A DNA stretch of 64,000 nucleotides, taken from positions 1 through 64,000 of the forward strand of contig JABFRU010000023.1 of assembly GCA_013140985.1 (NCBI GenBank). The letters are read 5' to 3'. Below are positions 16,971 to 26,546 of this stretch, in pieces. Source of the DNA: Chitinophagaceae bacterium (GTDB lineage Bacteria; Bacteroidota; Bacteroidia; Chitinophagales; Chitinophagaceae). Below the pieces are notes generated by a model, which was given only the letters and a program-made list of their open reading frames with translations, ran no database searches and had not been told where the DNA came from. Both the position numbers and the translations under genes were made by a program. How positions within the stretch are numbered: position 1 is the stretch's first letter; each line of letters opens with the position of its first letter.

Positions 16971-18268
16971 GCCTTTCTCACTCTCCATATATACTTTATT
17001 CTGACGGCAAAGGAAATATCTTTGAAGACACTTCATTGTATGTTACCGGCCGCAGTGGTTGGGATGCTCTGCCTGTTCCTGAAGATGAATGGATCAAATT
17101 GCCCGATGGTGGTTCATTGTATGAATTACCCGGACGAAAAGGGATTGGCATTGATGTAACAACAGGTGAAATGCGGTTATGTGATAAAGGATGGGCCGTT
17201 GCTGCCTTTATTCCTCCGGCGCATACCGGTTTTTATTTAGCAGCCTACGAAACACAAAATGATGCTCCTACCCTTCCCCTGTTTTGCTATACAGCAGTTG
17301 GCTGGCATGATAGTAAATTTTATGTGCCTGCTGTTCGTATTGAACCTGACATAAGACAAGACTGTGCCGGTTATGATCAGCAAAAAGTAAGTGAAGGTGC
17401 TGCTGACCTGTTAAAGCATTACCCGCATAACAGGTTGGTTGGTCATTTGATGAATAACTGTGCGCTGACCTATCATTGTCCTGCTGCAAGAAACTTTTCA
17501 TTGGGAAGATGGGAATGCCCGGTGCCTGTTTCATCCGGCTGCAATGCCAATTGTGTTGGCTGTATCTCTTTACAACCCGATGAAGAACCCATCGTTTCGA
17601 CACAGGATCGCTTAACATTCAAGCCATCGGTAGAAGAAATTGTGGAGTTCACTGTTCCGCATTTGGAATCAGCGCCCTATCCTATCATCAGTTTCGGGCA
17701 AGGATGTGAAGGCGAACCATTGCTGATGTGGGAAACGATCAGGGACTCTATTATTGAAATAAGAAAACATACAACAAAGGGAAGCATTAATATCAATACA
17801 AACGGATCAAGACCAGATGCCGTGAAAGAACTGTGCAAGACCGGATTGAATTCCATTCGGGTAAGTACCAATTCTGCAAGAAGAGAGATATACATGCCTT
17901 ATTATCGTCCAAATAATTATGATTTTGATGATATCGTTGAAAGCTTGAAAGTGATGACCAGTTTTGGCGGCTGGACATCCATCAACTATTTTGTTTTTCC
18001 CGGCATGACAGATTCTGTTGCCGAATATGAAGCATTGAGGAAACTGATCAAAGACACCGGTTTGAAAATGATCCAGTGGCGCAATTTCAATATTGATCCG
18101 GATTGGTATCTTGGTAAAATTGGTGTAACCGATACCGGCGAATGTATGGGTGTAAAACAATTGCAGGAACTCATCAAAGAAGAATTCCCACACCTGAAAT
18201 ACGGATACTTCAACCCGCCAATCGAAAGGATCAAAGGAAAATTTGAAATGGATTTTGCTCATCATTGA
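16967..18268 (+). CDS. Radical SAM protein with long N-terminal domain
   Basis: 433 residues. The [4Fe-4S] motif is C192-NAN-C196-VG-C199 (CxxxCxxC), in the middle of the protein rather than near the N-terminus. A SAM-binding pattern follows (SFGQGCEGEPLL as the GGE-like motif; INTNGS, IRVSTNS). The N-terminal ~190 residues form a separate domain with no recognised fold and extra cysteines (NNCALTYHC) shortly before the cluster. The C-terminal part has further cysteines (GQGC, GEC). The reaction is unknown. It is coupled by a 4-base overlap to the membrane protein upstream; a DMT exporter follows after 27 bases. Confidence 0.88.
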   Translation: MSLSHSPYILYSDGKGNIFEDTSLYVTGRSGWDALPVPEDEWIKLPDGGSLYELPGRKGIGIDVTTGEMRLCDKGWAVAAFIPPAHTGFYLAAYETQNDAPTLPLFCYTAVGWHDSKFYVPAVRIEPDIRQDCAGYDQQKVSEGAADLLKHYPHNRLVGHLMNNCALTYHCPAARNFSLGRWECPVPVSSGCNANCVGCISLQPDEEPIVSTQDRLTFKPSVEEIVEFTVPHLESAPYPIISFGQGCEGEPLLMWETIRDSIIEIRKHTTKGSININTNGSRPDAVKELCKTGLNSIRVSTNSARREIYMPYYRPNNYDFDDIVESLKVMTSFGGWTSINYFVFPGMTDSVAEYEALRKLIKDTGLKMIQWRNFNIDPDWYLGKIGVTDTGECMGVKQLQELIKEEFPHLKYGYFNPPIERIKGKFEMDFAHH

Positions 18269-18295
18269 TGCAGCAACAAGTATATTCGTTCGTAC

Positions 18296-19207
18296 ATGCA
18301 ATCAACAGCTGCAAATCGCAATACATATATTGGTATGGGCCTCGCTGTGCTGGCGACACTGATCTGGTCAGCCAATTTTGTAATTGCAAGAGGAGTAAGT
18401 GCACAGATACCTCCTGTCAGTCTTGCTTTTTATCGCTGGCTGCTTGCTTCCCTTATCATCCTTCCGTTTGCATTTAAACAATTCAAAAAAGAATGGCCTG
18501 TTGTAAAAAGATCATGGCGTTATCTTTTCTTTGTTGCTCTCACCGGTGTTACGATGTTCAACACATTTGTTTATATCGGCGGGCATTATACATCTGCTAT
18601 CAATCTTACGCTGATCGGCACTACGACATCACCCGTTATTGCGGTCATTCTTGCAAAGATCTTTTTAAAAGAACAAATTGGATGGTTGAAACTGATTGGA
18701 ATGACGCTGTGCATCGCCGGAGTTCTTTTTCTTTTATTAAAAGGTGATATTCAAAATGCATTATCATTAAAATTCACCAAAGGTGATCTATGGGTTTTGG
18801 CAGCGGCACTGGCTTTTGCTATCTATCATACATTGGTTCGCAAAAAACCAACAGGCATCTCCCCGGTCAACTTTTTGTTTACCATTTTTAGTTTTGGAAC
18901 GATACTACTGTTTCCTTTCTGGCTGTATGAAGTAAAGGGTGCGGTACCGGTGAAATGGGATCTGAATCTTTTTCTCATTATCCTTTACCTTGCTCTCGGT
19001 GCATCCGTCATTTGTTTCTTGATCTGGAACATTGCGATCCATCGTTTAGGCGCCGGCAGAACTGCTTTATTTGGAAATTTAATACTTGTCTTTGGAAGCA
19101 TTGAAGCAGTCCTCATTCTACATGAACCATTCACCTGGATACATATTGTAAGTTTAGTGCTGGTATTTTCAGGTATCATTATTGCCAACCTTCGTTTATT
19201 CCGGTAA
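18296..19207 (+). CDS. EamA/DMT family transporter
   Basis: 303 residues with ten predicted membrane helices in two EamA repeats (about 12-140 and 155-300). Typical signatures: LIWSANFVIARG and FYRWLLASLIILPF in the first repeat, and LALGASVICFLIWNIAIHRLGAGRTALFGNL in the second. The family exports amino acids and related metabolites from the cytoplasm. It follows the radical SAM gene and is separated from the next transporter gene by one base, so it probably belongs to the same transcript. Substrate unknown. Confidence 0.92.
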   Translation: MQSTAANRNTYIGMGLAVLATLIWSANFVIARGVSAQIPPVSLAFYRWLLASLIILPFAFKQFKKEWPVVKRSWRYLFFVALTGVTMFNTFVYIGGHYTSAINLTLIGTTTSPVIAVILAKIFLKEQIGWLKLIGMTLCIAGVLFLLLKGDIQNALSLKFTKGDLWVLAAALAFAIYHTLVRKKPTGISPVNFLFTIFSFGTILLFPFWLYEVKGAVPVKWDLNLFLIILYLALGASVICFLIWNIAIHRLGAGRTALFGNLILVFGSIEAVLILHEPFTWIHIVSLVLVFSGIIIANLRLFR

Positions 19208-19208
19208 C

Positions 19209-20387
19209 ATGAAAAGACCTGCTCATATCCTGCCCGTTATTGTCCTGTCGCAGTTTGCAGGTACTTCACTGTGGTTTGCAGGCAATGCCGTTCTGCCAGA
19301 ACTTAAAGAGGCTCTGCACCTCAATCAATATGCTGTAAGTCATGTTACATCTGCCGTGATGGTTGGTTTTATTGCCGGCACTTTCTTATTTGCATTTTTG
19401 TCACTGGCAGATCGCTTTTCCCCGGTAAAGCTTTTTTTCATCAGTGCATTACTCGGTTCAATGATCAATGCCTCCGTGGCATGGATTGCCAAAGATGCTG
19501 CATCACTTTATGCATTACGATTTCTAACTGGCTTCTTCATTGCGGGTATTTATCCCGTTGGTATGAAGATAGCTGCTGATTGGTATGAAAAGGATTTGGG
19601 GAAAGCCCTCGGATTTTTATTGGGCGCATTGGTACTGGGCACTGCATTTCCTCATTTACTAAGGAACAGGGATTTTGCATTATCCTGGAGGTCGGTTTTC
19701 TATTTCACATCCGTCTTTGCTACTATTGGCGGAATTCTAATGTTACTTTTTGTCCATAACGGCCCTTATAGAAAAAAATCAGGCAGCTTTCAGTGGAATG
19801 CATTTAAAGAGATCTTCATGTCAAAAAAATGGAGACAGGTGTCATTCGGGTATTTTGGCCACATGTGGGAACTATATACATTCTGGGGATTTTTACCATT
19901 AATGCTTGCATTATATTCCGAAAAAAATGGGATGCCGTTAAATGTTCCATTGCTCAGTTTCCTGGTCATTGGTTGCGGCAGTATCAGTTGTATTGCCGGT
20001 GGTTATTTGTCACAAAAGTTCGGAAGCGCCAGGATCGCAATTGCTGCTTTGCTTATTTCAGGTATATGCTGTTTCATCTCTCCATTTATTTATCAATTGC
20101 CGCTATTCTTTTTCCTCCTCATATTATTTGCCTGGGGGCTTTCAGTTGTTCCTGATTCGCCACAATTTTCCACATTGGTGGCAATGTATTCACCCGAAAA
20201 ATTAAGAGGCACAGCCCTGACCATTTACAACTCTATTGGATTTACCATTTCTGCCATCAGCCTTGTCGTAATTGACAGGGCCTTTTATTCAAAAGGTTTT
20301 TTCGGTCGGGAAAACGCTATGTTGCTATTGGGAATTGGTGCGTTGACAGGGCTACCCAGTATGATAAGGCTGATCCGGGCAAAATAA
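19209..20387 (+). CDS. MFS transporter
   Basis: From the ATG at 19209 (one base after the EamA stop) the product has 392 residues and about twelve membrane helices. Signatures include SLADRFSPVKLFF (loop 2-3), LRFLTGFFIAGIYPVGMKIAADW and PEKLRGTALTIYNSIGF. The open frame begins nine codons earlier, but those codons overlap the EamA gene. It is an inner-membrane secondary transporter of unknown substrate, and the last gene of the arginase/radical SAM/exporter run. Confidence 0.92.
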   Translation: MKRPAHILPVIVLSQFAGTSLWFAGNAVLPELKEALHLNQYAVSHVTSAVMVGFIAGTFLFAFLSLADRFSPVKLFFISALLGSMINASVAWIAKDAASLYALRFLTGFFIAGIYPVGMKIAADWYEKDLGKALGFLLGALVLGTAFPHLLRNRDFALSWRSVFYFTSVFATIGGILMLLFVHNGPYRKKSGSFQWNAFKEIFMSKKWRQVSFGYFGHMWELYTFWGFLPLMLALYSEKNGMPLNVPLLSFLVIGCGSISCIAGGYLSQKFGSARIAIAALLISGICCFISPFIYQLPLFFFLLILFAWGLSVVPDSPQFSTLVAMYSPEKLRGTALTIYNSIGFTISAISLVVIDRAFYSKGFFGRENAMLLLGIGALTGLPSMIRLIRAK

Positions 20388-20399
20388 AAACATAAGAGA

Positions 20400-21290
20400 T
20401 CACTGTCCCAGTTCCTTTCGAATAATATCAATCATGCTTAGAAGGTATTCGGGGGGTTCACTGTTAGCACCATTCTGTTTGTAATATTCTATTACTGCTT
20501 TATTATAGGTCTCCATTGCAGATTGATATGATCTTTGCAGCAATTGCCCGTCTCCTTTCAGGGAAAGTCCATCTAATGAAGATGGGTTCTTTGCCAATAT
20601 CCTGTCAGCATACTCTACTGTCTTAATACCATTCTCTGCATGCCAGTAATATTGACCCGTACGCAACAATACAGGTTCACTGTTTTCTTTGGCGGCATCC
20701 ATCGTGCTATTTTCTACTTTCAGCACAGCAGCATTGGAAGGGATATTGTTAATAACGCATTCAATAGCATAAGTTCCCGGTCCAACAGATCTCATGTCCT
20801 CAGGCGATATGCCATAACAGGCGATATAATAACCATTGGCATCCAGCACAGCTTTACCATCTGTGGAAGGCCTCTTCAACAATTTAACAGGGATATCCAC
20901 ATAATTTCTATTGGCGGTATTCATCACTTTCCAACTGATGGCCGATGTCCATGATGATGTAGCTGAACCAAGCTCGGTTGACTGGGGTACCCGTTTGCTT
21001 TTTTCAATACTTGCTTTCTCCCGGTCATAGTCCTCCTGTTTTATTTTTCCCTGCCTGAGCAGCTCGTCCAATTCTTTCATTCTTTCTTCGCCTGCCTGGT
21101 TCCAGCGGTTGTCAGCCTGTGCTTTTTTATTAAAGACAGCTACATCGAGCAACACAGCTTCATTCTGAAATACGATCGCTTCTGTATTCTCATTTATCCG
21201 CAGGTTGATGTTGACCCGCTGTGCAGATGCACCGGCCAGGAAGAAGAGGATAAAGCCGATCAATAAATTATATGACAATATTTTTTTCAT
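20400..21290 (-). CDS. Secreted protein with SHOCT-like helical segment
   Basis: 296 residues with a signal peptide (about 1-23, ending ASAQ). A charged helical segment (ERMKELDELLRQGKIKQEDYDREKA, about residues 68-92, written here as three pieces: ERMKELDELL, RQGKIKQED, YDREKA) resembles the short SHOCT motif usually found at the C-terminus of oligomerising proteins; here it is internal. The C-terminal third contains a TPR-like stretch (AENGIKTVEYADRILAKNP and SYQSAMETYNKAVIEYY). It follows the giant secreted protein gene by 24 bases and is probably co-transcribed with it. Function unknown. Confidence 0.65.
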   Translation of the reverse strand: MKKILSYNLLIGFILFFLAGASAQRVNINLRINENTEAIVFQNEAVLLDVAVFNKKAQADNRWNQAGEERMKELDELLRQGKIKQEDYDREKASIEKSKRVPQSTELGSATSSWTSAISWKVMNTANRNYVDIPVKLLKRPSTDGKAVLDANGYYIACYGISPEDMRSVGPGTYAIECVINNIPSNAAVLKVENSTMDAAKENSEPVLLRTGQYYWHAENGIKTVEYADRILAKNPSSLDGLSLKGDGQLLQRSYQSAMETYNKAVIEYYKQNGANSEPPEYLLSMIDIIRKELGQ

Positions 21291-21314
21291 AATTAATTTC
21301 TTTTGAATTAAACA

Positions 21315-24300
21315 TTACCGGTTGCCGCAGCTTTTAGGCGAAGCTACTTTTCCCGAAATCCTTATCTGTCCTTCACAGTTTCCCCGTTTGGCAGCCGCAT
21401 CCTGGAACGCCTGCCCATTTGCATTATAGCCGGTGCCTGCAGGGCTGTTACATAAGTCTGAACCGATCGCTTCAGGGTCGAATCCCGGAATTACTGATCC
21501 AACGTTATCGTACCTCATTACACAACTGACATTGCCGCTTCGCAAACCATGAATAAGATTAAACGAGTTTTCTACGGCCGGGTTCTGTTCCCCGTGATGA
21601 CAGACATTATTGCCATGCAACAACTCATGTGCCACCACTGCAGCAATTTTTGCAGCCAGTTTATCTTTTAATTTTTTGGCATCGCAAACATCAGCAACCT
21701 TTAACGAGAATATTTTAATCTCGATCTCCTGGTTCGGAATGGTGGGCTGGCCAGTTGTTGATTGGGCAATACCCAACAGATTTCCGTTTCTATGCCTGTC
21801 AACAAGCCGGAGCCCCATCTGGTTAAAATTTGCATGAGTGGTAGTATTGAAATTTGCATTCACTACCCGGGTCTTATCATCTACATACTGTTTGTCATTT
21901 ATCTCATGTGCCTGCAGGCCGCTTACTTTGATATAAGCAGCAAGATCAAGACCGCTTTCATTTCTTACAAAAATGTCTTTTTTCCGGTAGCTTGTCCTTG
22001 TGTGGCTGACTTCATCTCCATCCATTACTTTAAAACCTCTGTACTCTTCGTAGGTAGAAAGACCATCTCCTTTAAATCCATCACCGGTTGGTTTGTCATC
22101 CTCATCTTCATTGTTATTGGCAGGATCAGGTACCAATGCTCCTCCTGCCGCAGTCCAGCCTCCGTCTGCAATTCTGTTTTCATCTATGTCATGCGGAATT
22201 GTGACCCGGTTATCAGGGTATTCCGTTTTCTTAAGCCGTGCAGCAGGATGTATCACATCTGCTTTCTTTACCGGTATAGAAACATAAACCGGTTTACCTT
22301 CTACACTTGTTTTTTTATTTACATTGGCAAAACTCCGGAGGAACCCGTATGAACCAAAGTCTGTTGAATGTACAGAGATGCTGTAGTTTTTTTCGGGCCG
22401 TTTTGTCCTTGCCTGCTGGTACAATTCTTTTGTATCACATTTTGTACCGCTTGCTTTTGTATCATCCCATGCCTCATGTTCATTTTCGTTTTTAAGTTGT
22501 AAATCCCGGCATTGATCTGCTTCTTTGGGTATGGGTGTGTTCAGGCAAACACCTTTCTCTGTTGACACATTCTGTAATTCAAAATAATGGATGCGGCACA
22601 TGTGCGCAAGCGCAGGTTTCCAGTCGCCGTCTTTGTACATCAGCTCAGATTTTAATTCAAGACTGTTGTCTTCTTCAGGCAGCCATGCCAGGTCAGGGTG
22701 ACTGAGTTTAACACCGGGCTGATAAATGTATAAGGTGAATTCTTTTGAAGTTTTATCAGGATCTTTCCTGGCGCCAGCCGGGTTCATCACTTTCAATTTT
22801 ATTTTGACCTCAATCACAGTTTTCCCTTTTGGTAATTCCAGCGGCGCTTCATAAACCACATATTGGCCATTGTTACCGAGTATAAATTTGCCACCACCTG
22901 AAACAATGCTCCACTCCCATATTATATTATCAGGATATGTTTTAGATCCACCAGAACTTGTGCAGTTAGCTGAAGTGCAGTTAAAGCCAATATCATCCAT
23001 ATCATTCTGATTCTGTGATTTCAAAACGATCCATTGGCCTAATACCATTTTACCTGCATCTGCAACAGCAGGCAGCATAATTTCGGGAATAGCCAGGTTG
23101 TCTCCCGGCTTCCAGGTTGGTCCTACCAGTTTGCAACTACCGTCAACAGCGGGGAGGGCCGGCGCAGCCACTTTGTCTGCTTCTCCTCCGGATATAACTA
23201 TTTCATATTTATCAGGAAGGGATTTTTTTCTTGTGGTCTTTATCGTAATAGTTTTTGAAATGGCCGCATCAGCGACCGGCGAACCATCATCAATAACTGA
23301 TAAAATAATTGTTGTAATTACAGAAGTGTCGGAAGCTTTTACAGGTAAGGCAACATAAGGTGGTTCAAAAATCACATGCTCACCTCTATCATTTTTTTCA
23401 TCCTCAGCGCCACAGCCGAGTTTTACAAATCTTCCTTCACCTGACGTAATTGTCCATTCAAATCTTACTTTACCGGTTACAGCCATAGTCTTTTCACTCC
23501 TGGTATCGAGGCAAGGTTCCTGCGGGTTACATTTGAATACTACAAGGTCAACATCTGAACCTGCGGCTTCCAGTGCTATGAAATCATCCCTGAAAATGGT
23601 TGTGGCCCCGCCAGTGCCTGCCTGTTTGCCTTTTAACCCACCTGTCATTTTGGGATCTGCTTTTTCACTCACATCTGGCAAACATATTTTTTCATTCGTA
23701 GTCGGAATATATGGCACTTCAATATTGCAGGCATACTCGCAAACAGTACCATCACTGCAGGTTACTGTTCCACTTAGATAAACATTATATGCTCCTGCCT
23801 TTTTCAGTTTCACCTTAACGGAAGGCCCATCCTTTTTTCCTGCTATTTCAGCAACATCAGCCCCACTTGCCCCAATACTCCACAAATAAGTTACGGGACC
23901 AACGGCACATACAATTCGGGTAGAGCCTGTTCCATAGGTTCCTTTGCATTCTGCTTTAACTGTGCCGGCATAGCTAACTTCATTGCCCGATTTGGCACCT
24001 GCAGCGATCGTACAACTGGCAGAACATGCACATTTGCTGCTGGGTGGAGGCTGTTTTGGATCCTCCGGAACTGTTACCGTTTTTCCTGATTGATCTGAAC
24101 AGGTTGTAGTGCTGCAAGCAGTTCCATCTATGCAAGTTGTTGTTACCGTTACACAAACAGTGTAGCCTCCGTTATTTTTAGGCCTGACGGTAACAGTAGC
24201 GCCATCTGTTTTTCCAACGAACTCTACATTCTCCTGACCTGATTTGATACTCCATTGATAAGAAGTAGAAAGAACGGTGCAAACACAAAATGTATTGATG

Positions 24301-25370
24301 CCAACTCCATATACGCCGGTGCATGCCGGGCTTGCGGCTGCTATAAAACTATTTCCCGACTTTGAAACAGTAGCCGTTACCCCGCAGTTGCAGGATTTTT
24401 TGGTATAACCCGGCGGTAATTCTGATGTTTGGGAAGGTGTATCACCCGGTTGCGGAAGATCGAGATTTATTTCTACAACAAAATTTCCGGTAGTAATGCT
24501 AACTGCAGGACAATGGATCGAAAATGTTCCATTGGCGCTATCAGGTCGTGGCCAAATTGGAATTAGCTGGACGTTTCCATTCGTCATGGTCACGACATTA
24601 GGAGTTATATTGGTGATAGTCAATACGGCTTTATCCGGAAGATTTTGCAACCCGCTAATTTTTATATCGATATAAGTGTTTTGACCTTTTCGCAAATTAA
24701 GATTACCAGTATTCACCTGCATATCCACTCCGGAAATTTGTCTTGTGCATTTTTCCTGCCCGTTTTCTTTTACCTGCATTGACTTTTGACCCTGTGCTGT
24801 TTCCGGGTATTGCACTATGCATTGACGAGGCGATTCAGCAAGTATTTGTGTGGGTTGATTATTGAGCATACATTGGGTATTGCTCATATCTCCATCAAAA
24901 CTACCTGCGATCCGGGCGGGCTCACCCACAAGTGCATGAGAAGGAATTGCACAGCCTGAAGAAGGAACACCAGTAGTATTTAATTGTATTGGACAATTTA
25001 CCTGGCCTGCATCTTTTCCTTTACTATCGAATAGTTCAATAGCAAAAGGTTGCTGAATATTTGCGGGAACTTGTAAAGTGAATGAAGATCTGTCTGCAAC
25101 AGGAATTTTTTTCCCATTTATCTCAACACTGTACTTTATTATTTCGATCATGTCCTTATGCTTCTCATCAGGCTCACAGCTTACTGTTCCTGAAATAGCA
25201 TCCCCCGGTCGTATATCATCGGGTAAATAAATTTTTATTTTGCCATACCGGGTAGAAAAATTGACGGTGGTAAGCCCTTTTTGAGATGAAATGGTTTGTG
25301 CCCTGGTTATTGATGCGGGTACGAGCAGGAATAAAGAGAGCACAGCGGAGAATAGGTGGTACTTTCTCAT
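21315..25370 (-). CDS. Giant secreted protein with PKD-like Cys-rich repeats and a C-terminal HExxH zinc-peptidase motif
   Basis: 1351 residues with a signal peptide (about 1-25). The N-terminal half contains immunoglobulin-like segments and two tandem Cys-rich PKD-like domains (about 330-430 and 450-560; both with an YxWSI core and a late Cys-DGT-Cys pair). Two further PKD-like domains follow (FEWTITSGEG and WEWSIVSGGGKF). Around residues 1040-1070 there is an acidic Ca-binding-like segment (GDGFKGDGLSTYEEY). Near residue 1255 the motif HELLHGNNVCH matches HExxHxxxxxH, the metzincin spacing, although the usual Gly is Asn. No T9SS C-terminal domain was recognised. Likely an extracellular or surface metallopeptidase; substrate unknown. 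Confidence 0.72.
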   Translation of the reverse strand: MRKYHLFSAVLSLFLLVPASITRAQTISSQKGLTTVNFSTRYGKIKIYLPDDIRPGDAISGTVSCEPDEKHKDMIEIIKYSVEINGKKIPVADRSSFTLQVPANIQQPFAIELFDSKGKDAGQVNCPIQLNTTGVPSSGCAIPSHALVGEPARIAGSFDGDMSNTQCMLNNQPTQILAESPRQCIVQYPETAQGQKSMQVKENGQEKCTRQISGVDMQVNTGNLNLRKGQNTYIDIKISGLQNLPDKAVLTITNITPNVVTMTNGNVQLIPIWPRPDSANGTFSIHCPAVSITTGNFVVEINLDLPQPGDTPSQTSELPPGYTKKSCNCGVTATVSKSGNSFIAAASPACTGVYGVGINTFCVCTVLSTSYQWSIKSGQENVEFVGKTDGATVTVRPKNNGGYTVCVTVTTTCIDGTACSTTTCSDQSGKTVTVPEDPKQPPPSSKCACSASCTIAAGAKSGNEVSYAGTVKAECKGTYGTGSTRIVCAVGPVTYLWSIGASGADVAEIAGKKDGPSVKVKLKKAGAYNVYLSGTVTCSDGTVCEYACNIEVPYIPTTNEKICLPDVSEKADPKMTGGLKGKQAGTGGATTIFRDDFIALEAAGSDVDLVVFKCNPQEPCLDTRSEKTMAVTGKVRFEWTITSGEGRFVKLGCGAEDEKNDRGEHVIFEPPYVALPVKASDTSVITTIILSVIDDGSPVADAAISKTITIKTTRKKSLPDKYEIVISGGEADKVAAPALPAVDGSCKLVGPTWKPGDNLAIPEIMLPAVADAGKMVLGQWIVLKSQNQNDMDDIGFNCTSANCTSSGGSKTYPDNIIWEWSIVSGGGKFILGNNGQYVVYEAPLELPKGKTVIEVKIKLKVMNPAGARKDPDKTSKEFTLYIYQPGVKLSHPDLAWLPEEDNSLELKSELMYKDGDWKPALAHMCRIHYFELQNVSTEKGVCLNTPIPKEADQCRDLQLKNENEHEAWDDTKASGTKCDTKELYQQARTKRPEKNYSISVHSTDFGSYGFLRSFANVNKKTSVEGKPVYVSIPVKKADVIHPAARLKKTEYPDNRVTIPHDIDENRIADGGWTAAGGALVPDPANNNEDEDDKPTGDGFKGDGLSTYEEYRGFKVMDGDEVSHTRTSYRKKDIFVRNESGLDLAAYIKVSGLQAHEINDKQYVDDKTRVVNANFNTTTHANFNQMGLRLVDRHRNGNLLGIAQSTTGQPTIPNQEIEIKIFSLKVADVCDAKKLKDKLAAKIAAVVAHELLHGNNVCHHGEQNPAVENSFNLIHGLRSGNVSCVMRYDNVGSVIPGFDPEAIGSDLCNSPAGTGYNANGQAFQDAAAKRGNCEGQIRISGKVASPKSCGNR

Positions 25371-25593
25371 AACAGTGCTTTTTCTAAATTTAAAACAGTT
25401 TTACCTACATATCTAAAATATATTTAATGCTGTAACATTAATAGCCGGATAATACCACTACCCGACGGGATGATATGTCCTCAAAGTCCAATCTTAACAT
25501 TTTATAAGTCAGCATTTAAACAAGTTGCATGGTGTTTGAAACGTTACTAACAACTGTGTAAAACAATGGCTTTCCCGACCAAACACTGAAAAC

Positions 25594-25601
25594 TACATTT
25601 G
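25594..25601 (+). promoter_or_regulatory. -7 promoter element (TACATTTG) just before the TonB-like gene
   Basis: TACATTTG fits TAnnTTTG. It ends one base before the first ATG (25603), so the transcript would start at or after that codon; this favours the second in-frame ATG at 25621 as the real start, with a very short leader. Confidence 0.5.
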
Positions 25602-25620
25602 TATGAACAACTCTTACGCA

Positions 25621-26487
25621 ATGTCCGTCACACTGGATGAAAAAAAGCATCGTACCGAAGCATTGATGATAACAACCGGTTTTGCCGTGTTGTTGTTACT
25701 CCTGATGTTTTTATGGAAATGGGGCATGCCTTCTTATGTAATCCCTGCCCAGGATATGGGTATCGAAATAGAATTGAATTTACCTGAAGAACCAGAAATA
25801 CCTGCTGATGGCGGAGGCGGAGGGGGAAATCCTGTTCAGGCTGCAGGTGCTCCCGGTATTGCAAAATATGTACCTCCTGCTCCGGGCGAGAATGAACCTT
25901 CAAAAGATATTGAAGAAAGCGACGATAAAGAAGCTATCCCTGTCACAAAACCCGTTGTTTCAAAACCTAAAGAAGCAACTAAGATCACCAATACATCCGT
26001 TGTAAAGACAGAGCCCAAGCCGGTAATTGAAACCCCGGCACCGAAAGTTCCTAAAGCTGTGTTGGGCAAAACTACCACCGGTACAGGAAAGGGAGGCGGC
26101 TCAACAGATGATTATGAAAGAAGCGGAGGAAGAGGAAATGGCTCGGGTGTTGGCAATGGAAACGGAACCGGCGGAGGTACTGGCAATGGAAATGGTGGTG
26201 GAAACGGAACCGGCACAGGTGGTGGCACTGGTCCTAAAGTAACCCGTGGCGACAGAAAGATCATCCGTCACTATTCTTTTGAAGGCGATCTTGATAAAGC
26301 AGTCATTTATGCAAACGTAACTGTATCGCCGGAGGGGATCGGAAAATTTGTGAGTATTGCCAAAGGATCGTCCAACAGCAGTAATGCCTACAAAGATGCT
26401 ATCGTACGATACCTGCAAAATATAAAATTTGACAAAGCAGACCATGAGTCTATGCTTACTGTCCAGTTTAATTTCAGGGTAAACTAA
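25621..26487 (+). CDS. TonB-like energy transducer with Gly/Asn-rich linker
   Basis: 288 residues from the ATG at 25621 (the ATG at 25603 adds six residues but falls at the promoter). Layout: a short cytoplasmic N-terminus, one membrane helix (about 17-36), a Pro/Glu/Lys-rich periplasmic region, a low-complexity Gly/Asn/Thr linker (about 150-200), and a C-terminal TonB-like domain (about 215-288; YANVTVSPEGIGKFVSIAKGSSNSSN). TonB proteins couple the proton motive force to outer-membrane receptors through ExbB/ExbD, which are not in the window. It is followed by a terminator hairpin at 26505. The flexible Gly linker instead of the usual Pro-rich one is unusual. Confidence 0.75.
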   Translation: MSVTLDEKKHRTEALMITTGFAVLLLLLMFLWKWGMPSYVIPAQDMGIEIELNLPEEPEIPADGGGGGGNPVQAAGAPGIAKYVPPAPGENEPSKDIEESDDKEAIPVTKPVVSKPKEATKITNTSVVKTEPKPVIETPAPKVPKAVLGKTTTGTGKGGGSTDDYERSGGRGNGSGVGNGNGTGGGTGNGNGGGNGTGTGGGTGPKVTRGDRKIIRHYSFEGDLDKAVIYANVTVSPEGIGKFVSIAKGSSNSSNAYKDAIVRYLQNIKFDKADHESMLTVQFNFRVN

Positions 26488-26504
26488 TTTCTCTATGGAT
26501 TTGG

Positions 26505-26534
26505 AAAAGGCCATCTGGAAACGGATGGCTTTTC
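26505..26534 (+). terminator. Probable intrinsic terminator after the TonB-like gene
   Basis: AAAAGGCCATC pairs with GATGGCTTTT (one bulged G) around an 8-base loop, and the stem ends in a T-run (CTTTTCTATTT). It lies 17 bases after the stop codon. The A-run on the left makes it potentially bidirectional. Confidence 0.65.
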
Positions 26535-26546
26535 TATTTGCTTCTT

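Noticed and set aside
17807-18301. Minus-strand open frame of 164 codons opposite the radical SAM gene
   Set aside because: Antisense shadow of a conserved enzyme; no motif or promoter supports it.
21762-22352. Long plus-strand open frame (196 codons) opposite the giant secreted protein gene
   Set aside because: It lies wholly antisense to a gene with signal peptide and domains; its translation has no family features and reflects codon usage of the other strand.
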